A stretch of DNA of 64,000 nt from Armigeres subalbatus (Eukaryota; Arthropoda; Insecta; Diptera; Culicidae), in NCBI RefSeq assembly GCF_024139115.2, contig NC_085141.1, positions 401,664,390 to 401,728,389 of the forward strand, written 5' to 3'. The notes beneath the pieces were generated by a model, which worked only from the letters and a program-made list of their open reading frames with translations, had not been told where the DNA came from and ran no database searches. The first letter of the stretch is position 1. The number at the start of each line of letters is the position of its first letter. Made by a program: the position numbers and the translations under genes. Below are positions 1-10,114 of the stretch, one piece after another.

Positions 1-1749
1 TTAAATTCCTTTTAGGGGCAGGAAACCCCTGCAGAACATTTAATACTTCTCCTTCGGTGATCTTCTGTTCCTTTTGGAAACATTCAATAGTTTGATAGAA
101 TCCCTTTTCTTTCGCAACCGTCTTCCATTTGTTATGCCAGCCTTCAAGCCTGTTGGTAGTACGAGGTTGGTTGTTCATTACGCATTGGCTTACGTTCCAC
201 AGATCTGTGGTGAACGTAGGTGCGCTTCTTACAAGGCTGCCATCATTTTTCCGTTTACGAACACGTCCTAGCACATAATTTTCTTCTACGTATGAAATAA
301 ACTGTTCTAGCTCAGGTGGAGCACTGGCAGCAATCATTTCAAACGCTTTCTCGACGTGCTCTAGTGGCACAAATGCGAGCGCCTCAATCTTCTTGAAGTT
401 CATGAAAATGCTTTCATTTTTTGAATATACTCCTAAGAGACCACAATTCTGAATCCTTTTAAAAAAATTTTGAGTCAGATGGAAAAAGCATCCTTGACGC
501 TTGCAGTCCGGAAAAACATTACCTATAGCATTGATAGCCGCTCGTTCAAAATCTGTCAAGGCCAATTCTGGATCCAACTCCACTCCAAATGTCTCGGCGA
601 TTTTTACCAATTCTTCGAGAGCGCACGTATACGTTTCTTCGCTTTTATTCGTAAGAAGCATGAAAACAAAAGGTAGATACCTTGCTGTATCTTCGGAGCC
701 AATACATCCCATGATAGAATAAATTTGTTTGAATCCTGGTGGTGCGGTAGCGAACGTTCCATCGAGCATCCAAATTTTTGCGGTCGATAGACGGCGAAGA
801 TTATCAATCGTGGTGAATAGCAGAACAGAATCCGAAGTAGACAACAAAAAATCGGCACCGTCCAAGGTTTTTTTGTACTGTTCCGGAATATCATCATAGT
901 TACCCGGGGTTGGTTCTGCAGGGTATTTAGCTGGTTGCCGTGATCGCTGACATATTTTTCGTTGGGCAGGTTTTGAAACCATAGTTTGCACCTATGGATA
1001 ATTATCATCTATATTTTATGAGAATTCTTTAGATTTTGACCACATACCTCGTTGGGCACATCCTTTGCGCACTCTCGGATAGTAGTGATGGGAGGTTCAC
1101 AGCGTGATACCGACCGACGTTTCAATTCACTTCTAAGTTTTCGGCACTGTACATGCAAGGGATTTGGAGGGTGGTTATGATTTGATGCATGTCCAAGAAC
1201 ATGAGCTGCGTTTTCTAACCGTGTTTGAATTGTTGCTTGGCATCGATTCTCCTGTTGCTTGACCCGTTTTTTGATGCAAGACCAATAATGAATGTCTTTG
1301 TTCTGAAATAAAAAGTTTTTATTTGTGAGTTTGCAAAATAATTATTTAATCCTAAGAATTTTTACCTTCTTATTCAAATGGTAACAGTATCCATTTTCCA
1401 TTAGCATGGGTTTTCCTTTGTTGGTGTGCAAAATTTCCATCTCCGATATAACTTCTCTTGTCGCTGCTTTAGGAACACTTCCATCTGATCTTGAAGCGTC
1501 TTCGTGTATGGGTTCCGTCGTATCTTGAGCTCCATCCACTTCACTTGAATCTCCGTAGCCAACTTGTTCTTCGCTTTCCAGTTGTAGAGTTTCATCCTGA
1601 TCCAGTGAAAGTGTACGCACCTGGCTTGCAACGTCTTCCGTATCGGTCAATGCAGAAAGTTGGTCGACCTCAGATGCTGTGAGAACGCAGTCCAAGCCAA
1701 ATTCCTCCCAACTGTCCTGACCAGCGATTTGACTGAGATGAAAATCCAT
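1..1749 (-). CDS. MULE (Mutator-like) transposase with FLYWCH zinc finger, 3' end outside window
   Basis: Three exons on the minus strand join in frame: 1749-1366, 1302-1048 and 991 to beyond base 1. Both introns (1365-1303, 1047-992) are short with GT..AG ends. The spliced frame is open for about 543 codons with no stop. Residues about 1-105 are acidic and low complexity. A FLYWCH-type finger follows across the first splice (GYCYHLNKK, then YWSC near 137 and HNHPP). The MULE transposase core is clear: MLDGTF (Asp near 290), LTDFERAAINA (Asp near 360), GCFFHLTQ (CxxH near 381-384) and NRLEGWHNKW (Glu near 496). These fit the DDE catalytic triad and C2H motif of eukaryotic MULEs. Splicing and the uninterrupted frame suggest a recently active or domesticated copy. 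Family call is firm; whether it is an active transposon gene or a host gene is open. Confidence 0.88.
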
Positions 1750-1780
1750 TGCGAAATGATGACACTTTTTATTTATTTCA

Positions 1781-1978
1781 CCAGCCTACTACGAAAAATT
1801 CGTCTACCTTCCCATAGCTTTCGTTTTGAAATGTTGGTTTGCTTCCATGGATACCGTTATCACAAAACTTTGTTTCTAGAAACCCAGCCTACTACTAAAA
1901 AACTTCCTCTCCATTCCTACCGCTTTGAACTAATGGACTGTTTCCATGGACACGAGACTTTGTTATACTTCTAGAAAA
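1781..1978. repeat. Diverged two-copy tandem duplication of about 100 bp
   Basis: Two adjacent units (about 1781-1882 and 1883-1978) share CCAGCCTACTAC at the start, TTTCCATGGA or CTTCCATGGA in the middle and CTTTG..TTCTAGAAA at the end. They lie just upstream of the MULE start codon, so they could belong to its promoter or 5' flank; that is inference. No coding content is supported. Confidence 0.6.
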
Positions 1979-2133
1979 TTCATTATCAGATCGTAGTTCA
2001 TTGGAGCATCTATTTCAATTTCCCAGGTAATATTTAAATATTTATTAGTGGAATTTCTGAATTAATTAAATGAACCTGGCGAGAATCTTGTTCATCTTAC
2101 CATAATCTTCAGGGAAGAATTACATAAATCTAT

Positions 2134-2325
2134 GACAAAAGGTCGAAGGACAAAAGGTCGAAAGACAAAAGGTCGAAGGACAAAAGGTCGAATGGACAAA
2201 AGGTCGAAGGGACAAAAGGTCGAATGGACAAAAGGTCGACGGGACAAAATGTCGAAAGGACAAAATGTCGAAAGGACAAAATGTCGAAAGGACAAAAGGT
2301 CGAAGGGACAAAAGGTCGAAATTAC
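2134..2325 (+). repeat. Left foldback arm: 15-16 bp tandem array
   Basis: About 12 units of GACAAAAGGTCGAA plus one or two variable bases (G, A, GG, TG, AG). Three central units change AAGG to AATG, so the array is not homogenised. ORFs read through it only because the unit is short and stop-free. Confidence 0.95.
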
Positions 2326-2364
2326 AAAATTGGTTAAAATTGAAAAGCCATAGTATTGAGAACA

Positions 2365-2900
2365 ATACAAAGGAAAACTATGATGTAAGTACCGTCATCG
2401 GGGGTGACACTTGGCCAAATAAGGGTCAGGTTGGCCCATGTTTTCAACAAATTCAGCACAAGGAAAATGTAATATAATATACCTTTTTGAGCGATTCACA
2501 TAGCCGACCTACAGACTGTTCGATGGCCCAATCTTGACTTGATCCCACAACCTCTAATTTCTACACAAAACTCTACCACCAATGTACATTCATTCATTTA
2601 TTTAGTTTACATCTAAACAGAAACCACTGAATTAACAATTTGACGCCACAATAAACGAGCTAATAATTCGAGAACACGGAGTTCTTTTATAAAAAAAACT
2701 TAAACGTCTAACTATCTTCACTGTTCACAACCAACTGATTTATTATACTCAACTAAACTACATAACAAGTATCCTGAGACTTCACTGCTTCGGTAGGTAC
2801 ACGTTCGATGATCGCCCTCGATGTCGTTCGCCTGGTTCTGCTGATGCGCCTTGATGTTGCTAACTCCAAAATGCTGACACCGATGGGAACGTCGATGGTC
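2365..2900. other. Non-coding interior of the foldback element
   Basis: AT-rich sequence with no supported gene. It includes ACCGTCATCGGGGGTGACAC near 2391, a phrase that also occurs in degraded form near 20726 (ACCGTCATCGAGGAG), so it is probably part of a dispersed repeat. Confidence 0.4.
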
Positions 2901-2964
2901 CTTTTGTACACCGCCAAAGATGGTCCTAAGCACCCGTCTCTCGAATACTCCGAGTGCTTGCAAG
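2901..2964 (-). pseudogene. RTE-type retrotransposon C-terminal remnant
   Basis: The minus strand encodes LGVFERRVLRTIFGGVQKD. The same block, FERKVLRTIYGGVQ, is seen at 34.5 kb in the C-terminal region after the reverse transcriptase of an RTE-type element. The homology stops on both sides within a few codons, so this is a fossil inside the foldback element. Confidence 0.7.
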
Positions 2965-3337
2965 ACCTGCACAATCATGATTATATCCTGAAACACTAAT
3001 GCAGGATCTTTCATGCTGTGTACCATGAGAGAAATTTAACAAACATAACAAAATACAACATCACGCATGTTTGAGTGTTAATTAAAATGACCCGTACGGT
3101 TGAATCAGCGAATAATGTGCATAATGTAAACTGTTATGTGCGGCTTAAGGCCAGTCTTTGTGTATATGCTTCGGTGCTTATTTCTTATTTAAAATCAATA
3201 ACAACGTCACGTTGAATTGAAACCAACAACATCCCCATCTAATACATGATAATGAGTGGAAAATGAATTTGACACATATTTATATAAGAGACTGACAATC
3301 TTCTGATTCTCCATGATCGACATCGGATTGTAATGTA

Positions 3338-3564
3338 TCCAGCTTTCCACGCTCGATAATGGCGGCTTGTCGGTGTATAAAAATCAATCGGTCACTGTAC
3401 TGTTTGACACTAGCTGGAGGAAAGCCCACTGGCGTTCCTGGGTGAGGGGAAGGGAAAAAAGCCTTTTCGCCAGTGAGTTTTCCTCCAGCTAGTGTCAAAC
3501 AGTACAGTGACCGATTGATTTTTATATACCGACAATCCGCCATTACCGAGCGTGGAAAGCTGGA
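3338..3564. mobile_element. Full-length hairpin MITE, TCCAGC termini, TA target duplication
   Basis: Arms of about 100 bp are near-perfect inverted repeats around a short spacer near 3440-3470. It begins TCCAGCTTTCCACGCTCG, ends with the reverse complement, and is flanked by TA on both sides (3336-3337, 3565-3566). The same terminus bounds the larger element at 6626-11696. TA target duplication is typical of the Tc1/mariner superfamily; superfamily assignment is inference. Confidence 0.85.
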
Positions 3565-3779
3565 TAGGAATGTATAGGAAGTCGCGTCGGAGGAATAATT
3601 AATTATACAACACTGAATCAAACATACCAGAACCAACGTATTTCACTCAAACATGCACTCGAAGCGATACGTGTTACAAGAGCACGATCTAACAAGTATT
3701 AATTTTTCAGTTCTCATCCCGAGAACTAATCATAATCATACAATGCTCGCCCTGGCTGCTGAGTATTCACTGTAAATTG

Positions 3780-4105
3780 GTTAAAGAACTGCCCATGAAA
3801 TAAAGAAGGAGAAATCTCTGGGAAATGTAATAAGCTAGATTTTTTTTCAGAAACATGTTTTCAAACTTGTCGTATTTTTAGTATTTTTCATGTATACAGA
3901 ATTACAGATTTTTAAATTTTGTCCATTCGACCTTTTCTGCCTTCGACCTTTTGTCCCGTCGACATTTTGTCTCGTCGACCTTTTGTCCTTTCAACCTTTT
4001 GTTCCTTCGACCTTTTGTCCAACCGACCTTTTGTCCCATCGACATTTTGTCTCTTCGATTTTTTGTCCGTCGACCTTTTGTCTTTCGACCTTCTGTCCCA
4101 AAGCC
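3780..4105 (-). repeat. Right foldback arm with adjoining module
   Basis: The module TAAAGAACTGCCCATGAAAT at 3782 precedes the array at 3917-4100. The same module and array recur at 4639-4927, so the arm proper is about 325 bp long, not just the tandem array. Units are TTCGACCTTTTGTCC with variants such as TCGACATTTTGTC. Confidence 0.8.
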
Positions 4106-4137
4106 GAATTACATATATGTCTACCTTCCATTTTCAG

Positions 4138-4527
4138 GTGGATATGAAGAATATGATGAACGTATTATCTAAAATCTATTATGAACATACATATTCCTCC
4201 GATATACTGTTTACCGTCCAAGACGTATGTGGTCCGGCATATAAGTGGCCAAACTATATAAAAAAAATTATAGTGTCACCATCTTTCAACTATTCGGAAC
4301 GAATCAAGCTTTTGACGTTTTTTTGGGTGAACGGATTTCGTGATCACGATGGATGGTATCAGTTTGTCGTTAAAATAAAAGGAACGTCATTTTTTAAGTA
4401 CAAATCAGAGATTGAAAGTTTATATAAGTTTATACAACGAGATGATATAAAACTTAAATATTTTTCATATTGTGTTGTTCATAACCAGTATGAATATTTG
4501 GATGGATCGAAAAGGTATAAATCGTAA
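4138..4527 (+). CDS. Unrecognised protein, candidate terminal exon
   Basis: An open frame of about 129 codons starts just after TTCCATTTTCAG (acceptor AG at 4136-4137) and ends at TAA 4525-4527. AATAAA follows at about 4569, a plausible polyadenylation signal. The first internal Met is at 4144. The product is charged and aromatic-rich (for example YKWPNYIKKIIVSPSF, LLTFFWVNGFRDHDGWYQF, SLYKFIQRDDIKLKYF), with no membrane segment or signal peptide, and composition unlike translated repeats. I do not recognise the family. The open frame continues upstream through the foldback array, but that part is repeat translation. It lies just outside the foldback target duplication, so it could be the last exon of a gene into whose intron the element inserted. 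Confidence 0.45.
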   Translation: MDMKNMMNVLSKIYYEHTYSSDILFTVQDVCGPAYKWPNYIKKIIVSPSFNYSERIKLLTFFWVNGFRDHDGWYQFVVKIKGTSFFKYKSEIESLYKFIQRDDIKLKYFSYCVVHNQYEYLDGSKRYKS

Positions 4528-4638
4528 CCATATAAGCATACATATAATAGTAATAATTATGTTATTGAAATAAAATTATGAAATACTATTCCAAGGGTAA
4601 GCATTGTAATCAAAATATCTACAAAACTAAATATTGGA

Positions 4639-4927
4639 TAAAGAACTGCCCATGAAATAAAGAAGGAGTAATCTCTGGAATATGCTATTAGCTCCATTTA
4701 ACTTGAGGTGTGTATTTTGTATCATATTTTGCAACGCTTCAATCATGTGTATACAATTGAATATCGTAAAGTTTTGTGCCTTCGACATTTTGTCCATTCG
4801 ACTTTTTGTCCATTCGACCTTTTGTCCCTTCGGCTTTTTGTCCCTTCGATCTTTTGTCTCTTCGACCTTTTGTCCTTCGACCATTTGTCCCTCGACCTTT
4901 TGTCTTTCGACCTTCTGTCCCACAGCC
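4639..4927 (-). mobile_element. Solo foldback arm (second copy)
   Basis: It repeats the module TAAAGAACTGCCCATGAAAT and then about 10 TTCGACCTTTTGTCC-type units (4776-4922), ending TTCTGTCCCACAGCC. The end compares well with TTCTGTCCCAAAGCC at 4105, giving a shared terminus GGCTNTGGGACAGAAGG. No matching left arm with the same flanks was found, so this is a truncated copy. Confidence 0.7.
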
Positions 4928-4989
4928 ATGCTTCTACAATGCTCAGCTGATGCGTGGTTTCTTGTGCCCATTTTAACTGTGACCTTTGC

Positions 4990-6300
4990 TGTAAACCCCA
5001 AAGCCTAACTCATTTAAAATGATTATCTTTACTTCAATCTATGGCGAAAATTGATTTAAATTGCTCATAACTAACTACACAGGCAGGCCCGGCCATTCAT
5101 GCTTGGCACGAAAACATATCCCATTCCATCCATCACTTTTTGTTCCATTTTTTCTGTGTGTTTGTGTGAACAGAATATCACTGTTTATGGTTCGATATTT
5201 TTCGCTATTCGTTAGAGTACCAGACTGATTATGTGGTTCCTCTCTATTTGTTGGCATTACATCCACCACTGGGACATTGCTGCCTCGCAGCTCAACATTC
5301 AACAAACACTTCTAGGTTAGGTTATTATTTTTGCATTCGTATACCCTGAGAGTAACACGTTGATAAACTTATGCTCAAAATGAAAAAATGTCCACATATC
5401 ACTAGGCCAAGGAAGGCCTTTTATTTGTGTGTCTACATTTGCTTACACAATTTAGACTGCAAAAAAAACTTTTTAAGGATCGCTGTTTGGTAACCACCGG
5501 TGCAGCAGAGCACAGTTCTATCCCATTGAGCTTACCGTTGTGCACGCTTTCCTTTGTTTCCATCATTCATCAGCACTGCCAGTCCTGACTGCCAGTGTGG
5601 GGACCATGTGGGATGGTTCGGTCTCATTCTCCCGGCAGGCCCTCATGAAGTACGGGTCTATTGATGATGGTCTGGTTGATGTCCCTTCGGAAGCCACTCA
5701 ACAGCGTGTTCAACGTGATTCACGTAAAAAAATGCGCAAAAAAATGACAGTACCTTGTTCAACGAAAAAAGTGGGACTGGAAATGCAAATCGGCTGGTGT
5801 GAACCCAAAGGGGACACTCGGACTATAGCTTGTAAAACAATTGTTGCTCTGTGTTTTTCCACTGGGTATGAGAAGAGCATTACAAAAACATGCATGCTTT
5901 GCCTATTGTTGGAAAGATGAACAGGAAAAGGCTTTCATGTTGACAAAATTACAGCATAACGGTAGAACGACCAGGAGTGACTTGTATACATAGCTAACAT
6001 AAAAATTTAAAAACAAATTTGGTTAAGATTATTTGTTGACACAAATCGATATAAGCAAAGTAGTTCGTGAGTTTCATTAGAGTTTGGGCCAATGATATTT
6101 TGCATCAACAGTTATTGATAGTTTTAGCGATGGAAAGTGCATACCTAACAATAATTGCGCATAATACAAATTTAGTGACTATACAGTTGAAATTAATTCT
6201 TTTCAAAAGTTGAATAAGGAAAATTTAAAATAGACCATTGCCGACGATAAATTTCCTTCTAATTAATCCCCTCTTTATATCTCGAATATATATCATTTGG
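4990..6300. other. AT-rich stretch without a supported gene
   Basis: A 126-codon open frame at 5540-5920 (plus strand) has no recognisable motif and no clear splice or start context; it is not called a gene. No inverted-repeat element boundaries were recognised here. Confidence 0.4.
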
Positions 6301-7141
6301 TTTGTCAACTATTCATCATTGTTTGTATGAATCTAAAAAAGAACAAATATTTATCATGACTGCTTCTCGTGAAACAAAGAGTGAAAAAATCAACATCATT
6401 TTCGTTCTCGTTCGAACTTTCAAATAATAATGACAAGCGATAAAAGAGATATACCTATGTATAAATATCTCATGATCATTATATAGACTGTTCCAGCAAT
6501 TATAAGCACACTTGGCTTTAAAAATATGGCAAAAAAAAATCATTTTTTACAAGTTTTTGGCTATGTATAGTTTATTATCTTGTCTGCATTCTTCTACTGT
6601 CGAGTTTTGGCGATTTCATGGAATATCCAGCTTTCCACGCCCGGATGGCGGATGCTATAAATAATTTCAACAGTAACTGCTTCCAGACACTGAACTTAAA
6701 TTTCGATCGTAGTAAACCATGATTTGCCTGATTACTGTTTCCAACGACTTGTTTATTATTTCTCGCGCTTAGTTTCATATGGGCGTAACTATATTGATCG
6801 ATTTCTTTTAATCGATTTTATATTTTGTTAATAACTCAATAGTTTCAAAAGCTACTACCGTGATTATTGATTCTGGTGAAAGGTACAATCATCCTTTATC
6901 ACACCAAACCATTAGGGGCAGCAGGGACTTTGTCCCTGGGACTTTGTCCAAGGGCTTGACGACCCCTCCCCATGGCCACTGCGAGTTAGACCGGGACCAT
7001 CATCCCTAACCCCTAATCCCAAGGCGTCAAGCGACCCGTGTCGAGGGATGCATGGCCAGGGGGTGAAATAATAAGCTAGGCCTTTAACGGAGCCTGTGGG
7101 GTACCTGGGCACCCTCCACAGTAATTGTCCCTTACCGCGTT

Positions 7142-8817
7142 ATGCTGGGCTCTGGCGTGGTGGACCTCTTTTCCCGAGCAACTCGTGGGACCAAAATGGA
7201 AAACCAAGTCAATTCTTCAATTAGTGGTAGTAGTGTAGGCGACAACCCCTTCACAAGAGGTGGGTTGTTCAGGTCTCCGCCTAGGAGGCCAGAGGCAATA
7301 GTCGGCAGCTCAGTGCGCAGCGCCAGCGTGGGTCACTCAACCTTCCTCTCGGCTATAAAAACGCCGGAAGGGGTTATTGACGGCCAATGGCTTGTGAAGG
7401 CGATGAACCGCAAACGCGATGGGCTTTCGGCCTTCGAGGTGGTGACGGAACAGCTGGACGCCATCATCGACTTTGCGTCATCGAAGCATAATATCAGCAA
7501 GGACCTCAAGAGGAGCTAGCAGAAACTTCGAAAGTCGATGCTGGACGATAAGCTGGAGAGGGCGGTCGGGACGGCCAAGTGTAAACCCGTGAAATCGGTG
7601 GAGTCGAGGTCTACCCAGACTGAGGCCCAAGGATTCGCGGACTCGGGCAAGGTCGAGTCGACCGAAGGCGTGCCAGCTGAGGCGGTGGTGCCAAAGCCTA
7701 CACAGGCTGAGGCTCAAGGATGTGCGGGTGCGTCTGGAGTGACTGCTCCAACGGAGCAGACACAAAAACGGGGGAGACAGTCTCCAGGGGATGAGCTCCC
7801 TGGGGGCCGCTCCAAAGCGCGGAGGGTTACTACCCCGAACAAGGGTAGTGGGGCTGGGAAGCTGAACCCCGGTCAGGTACCTCCAAAACCGGGGGAGGAA
7901 GGACCTGGAAAGGTCCGTCCACTCAGGCAAGACGGTGGTAAGGGGTTACGGCAGGCTGAAAGTTCTCAGCCGCATCAGACCAGGGAAATAGAGGGGAATG
8001 ACGCCTCCTGGACCCTGGTCAAGAACAAGAGGAAACCGAAGACGTCAAGGGCCGAAAAGAAGGCCCAGGCGAATGAGGGTAGCAAGAAGTCTAGGGTAGG
8101 CGCCAATCGCTCCAGGGACGATGCCCTAGTCATCACGGCGGACGAGGCTAAGTACTCGGATGTTTTGAAGGCGATGAGGAGTGACGTCAAGCTCGGTGAA
8201 CTCGGCGCCGACGTACGTCGAATAAGACGTACCCGGATGGGCGAGATGATACTCGAGCTGAAGCGGGGCGTCTCGCAAAGGGCGCCGCCTACAAGAAGTT
8301 GGCGGAGGAGGTCCTAGGCGAGACGGTCAAGGTGAGGGCACTCACGACGGAGGTGAATCTAAGGGTTAAAGACCTGGACGAGATCACTGAAGTCGAAGAG
8401 CTCGTCACGGCACTGCGGCGACAGTGTGAAGTGGAGACGCCCACCGCAGCCGTTCGGCTACGGAAAGGTCCGGCAGGGACGCAGGTAGCATTGGTTCGGC
8501 TATCTGCAGCGGACGCCTCCAAGGTAGTCAAGTTAGGGAGCGTCAAGGTGGGATGGTCGGTATGCCCTGTGCGCATATACGAGCAACCCGAAGTTTGCTT
8601 CAAGTGCCTGGAACCGGGGCACAAGCAATGGGACTGCAAAGGCCCTGACAGAAGCAATCTCTGCCGACGCTGCGGATTGGAGGGACATAAGGCACAATGC
8701 TGCACGAACCCTCCCAATTGTTTGATTTGTTCCAGCAAAGATGTGAACAGCAAGCACCCCATGGGGGGCTCGATGTGCCCGGCGTTTAAGCGTGCTGCAA
8801 AATCAAAGTGCAGGTAA
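7142..8817 (+). pseudogene. R1-clade ORF1 (gag-like, CCHC zinc knuckles), broken
   Basis: The frame opening at 7142 has an in-frame TAG at 7517-7519, resumes in the same frame to about 8280, and shifts to another frame near 8275-8300 to finish at 8817. The N-terminal part is basic and low complexity. The C-terminal part has two classic CCHC knuckles, CFKCLEPGHKQWDC and CRRCGLEGHKAQCC, then a third cysteine cluster beginning CLIC. Family role: nucleic-acid-binding chaperone of the retrotransposon particle. With a stop and a frameshift it cannot make the full protein. Met at 7142 is the first in the frame; Met at 7196 would also serve. Confidence 0.85.
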
Positions 8818-9296
8818 AGCAGCTGGCTTGCTCGGCTTCGCCCGAGTGTTTGGTGTGCGCAGGTTTAGAGGAAACGGCGGAACACGTGTTGTTCGTGTGC
8901 TCACGTTTTCGCGCAATGCGTGACCACATGCTTGCCACATGTGGTCTGGACACTACCCCGGACTACCTAGTTCGGAGGATGTGTAAAGACGAAGTTGGCT
9001 GGAACGCCGTTTTATCGGCTATCGCCCAAATCGTCTCGGAGCTACACAGAAGGTGGCGCGTGGACTCAAGGATGGCTAGTTCAGGCGCAAATAAGAGGTG
9101 GTCCAAGGGATCGGAGTCGGCTTCATGGGTCATACCGGTGGTCATGCTCTGTGGTCGAACTCGATCCCGAAGAACAACATGGTATCGTCGCTTTCGCGGC
9201 GTCGGTCAACCGGGCGGGTTCCGAGCCCGAGGACGGAAAGGGGTCCTCGTCAAGGCTGGGGCAGGCGTAGGCCTCGCGTCGGCAAGTCATTCTTGA
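8808..9296 (+). pseudogene. R1-clade ORF2, C-terminal fragment only
   Basis: The frame encodes CLVCAGLEETAEHVLFVC, HMLATCGLDTTPDYLVRRMC and a WNAVLSAIAQIVSELHRRW tail. A Cys-rich EETAEHVLFVC block is characteristic of the very C-terminus of R1-clade ORF2. It overlaps the end of ORF1 by 10 bases, so several kilobases of endonuclease and reverse transcriptase sequence have been lost. Confidence 0.85.
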
Positions 9297-9871
9297 TACC
9301 AGTCGTGCAGAGGGAAGCAGGCGCGAAGTCGACCCTGCCCACCTTCCGAGGACATAGGGCGTGGTAAGGCCACCTGGAAAGCCGGCAATGCGCTGGCACG
9401 ATACCATGGTTCTTCTAAAAAAGCGAGTCACGATGTTCGATGCTGCAAGGACACGCAGCTAACCTCGAGGGTGCGTCATGCACTGGCCCCCCTTTGAAGC
9501 ATTACTTTCTGGTTGTACCGAAGGGACGATGGGCTTGGCGGCAATGGAAACGGTTTAGCTGGTCGGGGATGCAGCCCTGCCTCCCTCATTGGAGGTGGCC
9601 CCTAACCCAGCACTTCCTGGTCAACCCAGGATGTCTGTTGAGCAGATTCCCCCTCCATTGTTTAGGAAGAAAAAAAAAAAACACCAAACCATTAAATCAT
9701 TGACAAACTAGTGCAATTCGGTACAATAACATCAACGAAGAGAAATCGATCTATACAGTTACGCCCCTATGAAACTAAGCGCGAGATTTATCAACAAGAA
9801 AATTTATAAATGGCTCTAAAGAGGTTTCAAGCGTAAAACTATTCTAAAGCTAATTTAATAAAATTTAAAAA

Positions 9872-10114
9872 TCAATCTTTGTTTACAGAGCACTGCGAAG
9901 TTACTTTAAATATGTGCATGTCCATAGGTTCTACTGTCTGCCACAACTGATCAGTTGATCTCAGGTGGACACGGAATGCTTTCTCCTGATTCGCAATTAT
10001 TACCAGTGACGGTGTAAAAACCTGACTCTGTGATACAGAGGAGCTTTTCTCGATGAAATTTGGAGAAACCATCAATATCGTACAACTCAAGCTCTGCCCT
10101 GATTCAAAAAACAT
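9872..10114 (-). CDS. Unassigned 80-codon ORF inside the TCCAGC element
   Basis: The frame runs from a Met at 10114 to a stop at 9872. The predicted product is polar, contains FTPSLVIIANQEKAFRVHL and ends VTSQCSVNKD. I see no known motif. It may be a relic exon of the element's own protein; composition only weakly favours real coding. Confidence 0.2.
   Translation of the reverse strand: MFFESGQSLSCTILMVSPNFIEKSSSVSQSQVFTPSLVIIANQEKAFRVHLRSTDQLWQTVEPMDMHIFKVTSQCSVNKD

Larger units (their letters stand above)
2127..4105. mobile_element. Foldback element with arms made of a 15-16 bp tandem repeat
   Basis: The left arm (2134-2325) has about 12 copies of GACAAAAGGTCGAAG or close variants. The right arm (3917-4100) has about 12 copies of the reverse complement and ends TTCTGTCCCAAAGCC. 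The element is flanked by a direct repeat GAATTACATA at 2117-2126 and 4106-4115. A target duplication of 9-10 bp is the size made by MULE transposases, and arms of tandem short repeats are the architecture of Drosophila foldback elements. The interior (2330-3915) holds a MITE and an RTE remnant and no transposase, so it is non-autonomous. The exact outer boundary is uncertain by a few bases because the left end has lost the GGCT terminus seen at the right. Confidence 0.7.
6915..9680 (+). mobile_element. R1-clade non-LTR retrotransposon, internally deleted
   Basis: A 14-bp target duplication ACACCAAACCATTA sits at 6901-6914 and 9681-9694. The element ends in a run of A. It keeps the 5' UTR, ORF1 with zinc knuckles, only the C-terminal end of ORF2, and the 3' UTR; the endonuclease and reverse transcriptase are missing. 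At 2.77 kb it is about half the usual full length for the clade. GC content is clearly higher than in the flanks. Confidence 0.88.
6749..9800. mobile_element. Inverted-arm MITE split by the R1 insertion
   Basis: The left arm near 6768-6808 contains CTCGCGCTTAGTTTCATA, then GGGCGTAACTATATTGATCG. The right arm near 9740-9785 contains the inverted complement (CCCTATGAAACTAAGCGCGAG). The R1 element lies between the arms, so it inserted into this MITE, which lies in the larger TCCAGC element. Outer limits are approximate. Confidence 0.6.

Noticed and set aside
2134..2325. CRISPR-like appearance of the short regular arrays
   Set aside because: There are no unique spacers, units are contiguous, arrays are paired in inverted orientation, and the genome is eukaryotic.
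2092..2370. ORFs with repeating STFCPFDLLS or KGRRTKGR on both strands, also at 3.9, 4.8 and 51-52 kb
   Set aside because: They are readings of the 15-16 bp foldback array in different frames.
5540..5920. 126-codon ORF as a gene
   Set aside because: No motif, no splice context, overlapping ORF on the other strand.
6915..9680. LTR retrotransposon, because of the zinc knuckles
   Set aside because: No LTRs; poly-A end, 14-bp duplication and an R1-type ORF2 C-terminus show a non-LTR element.
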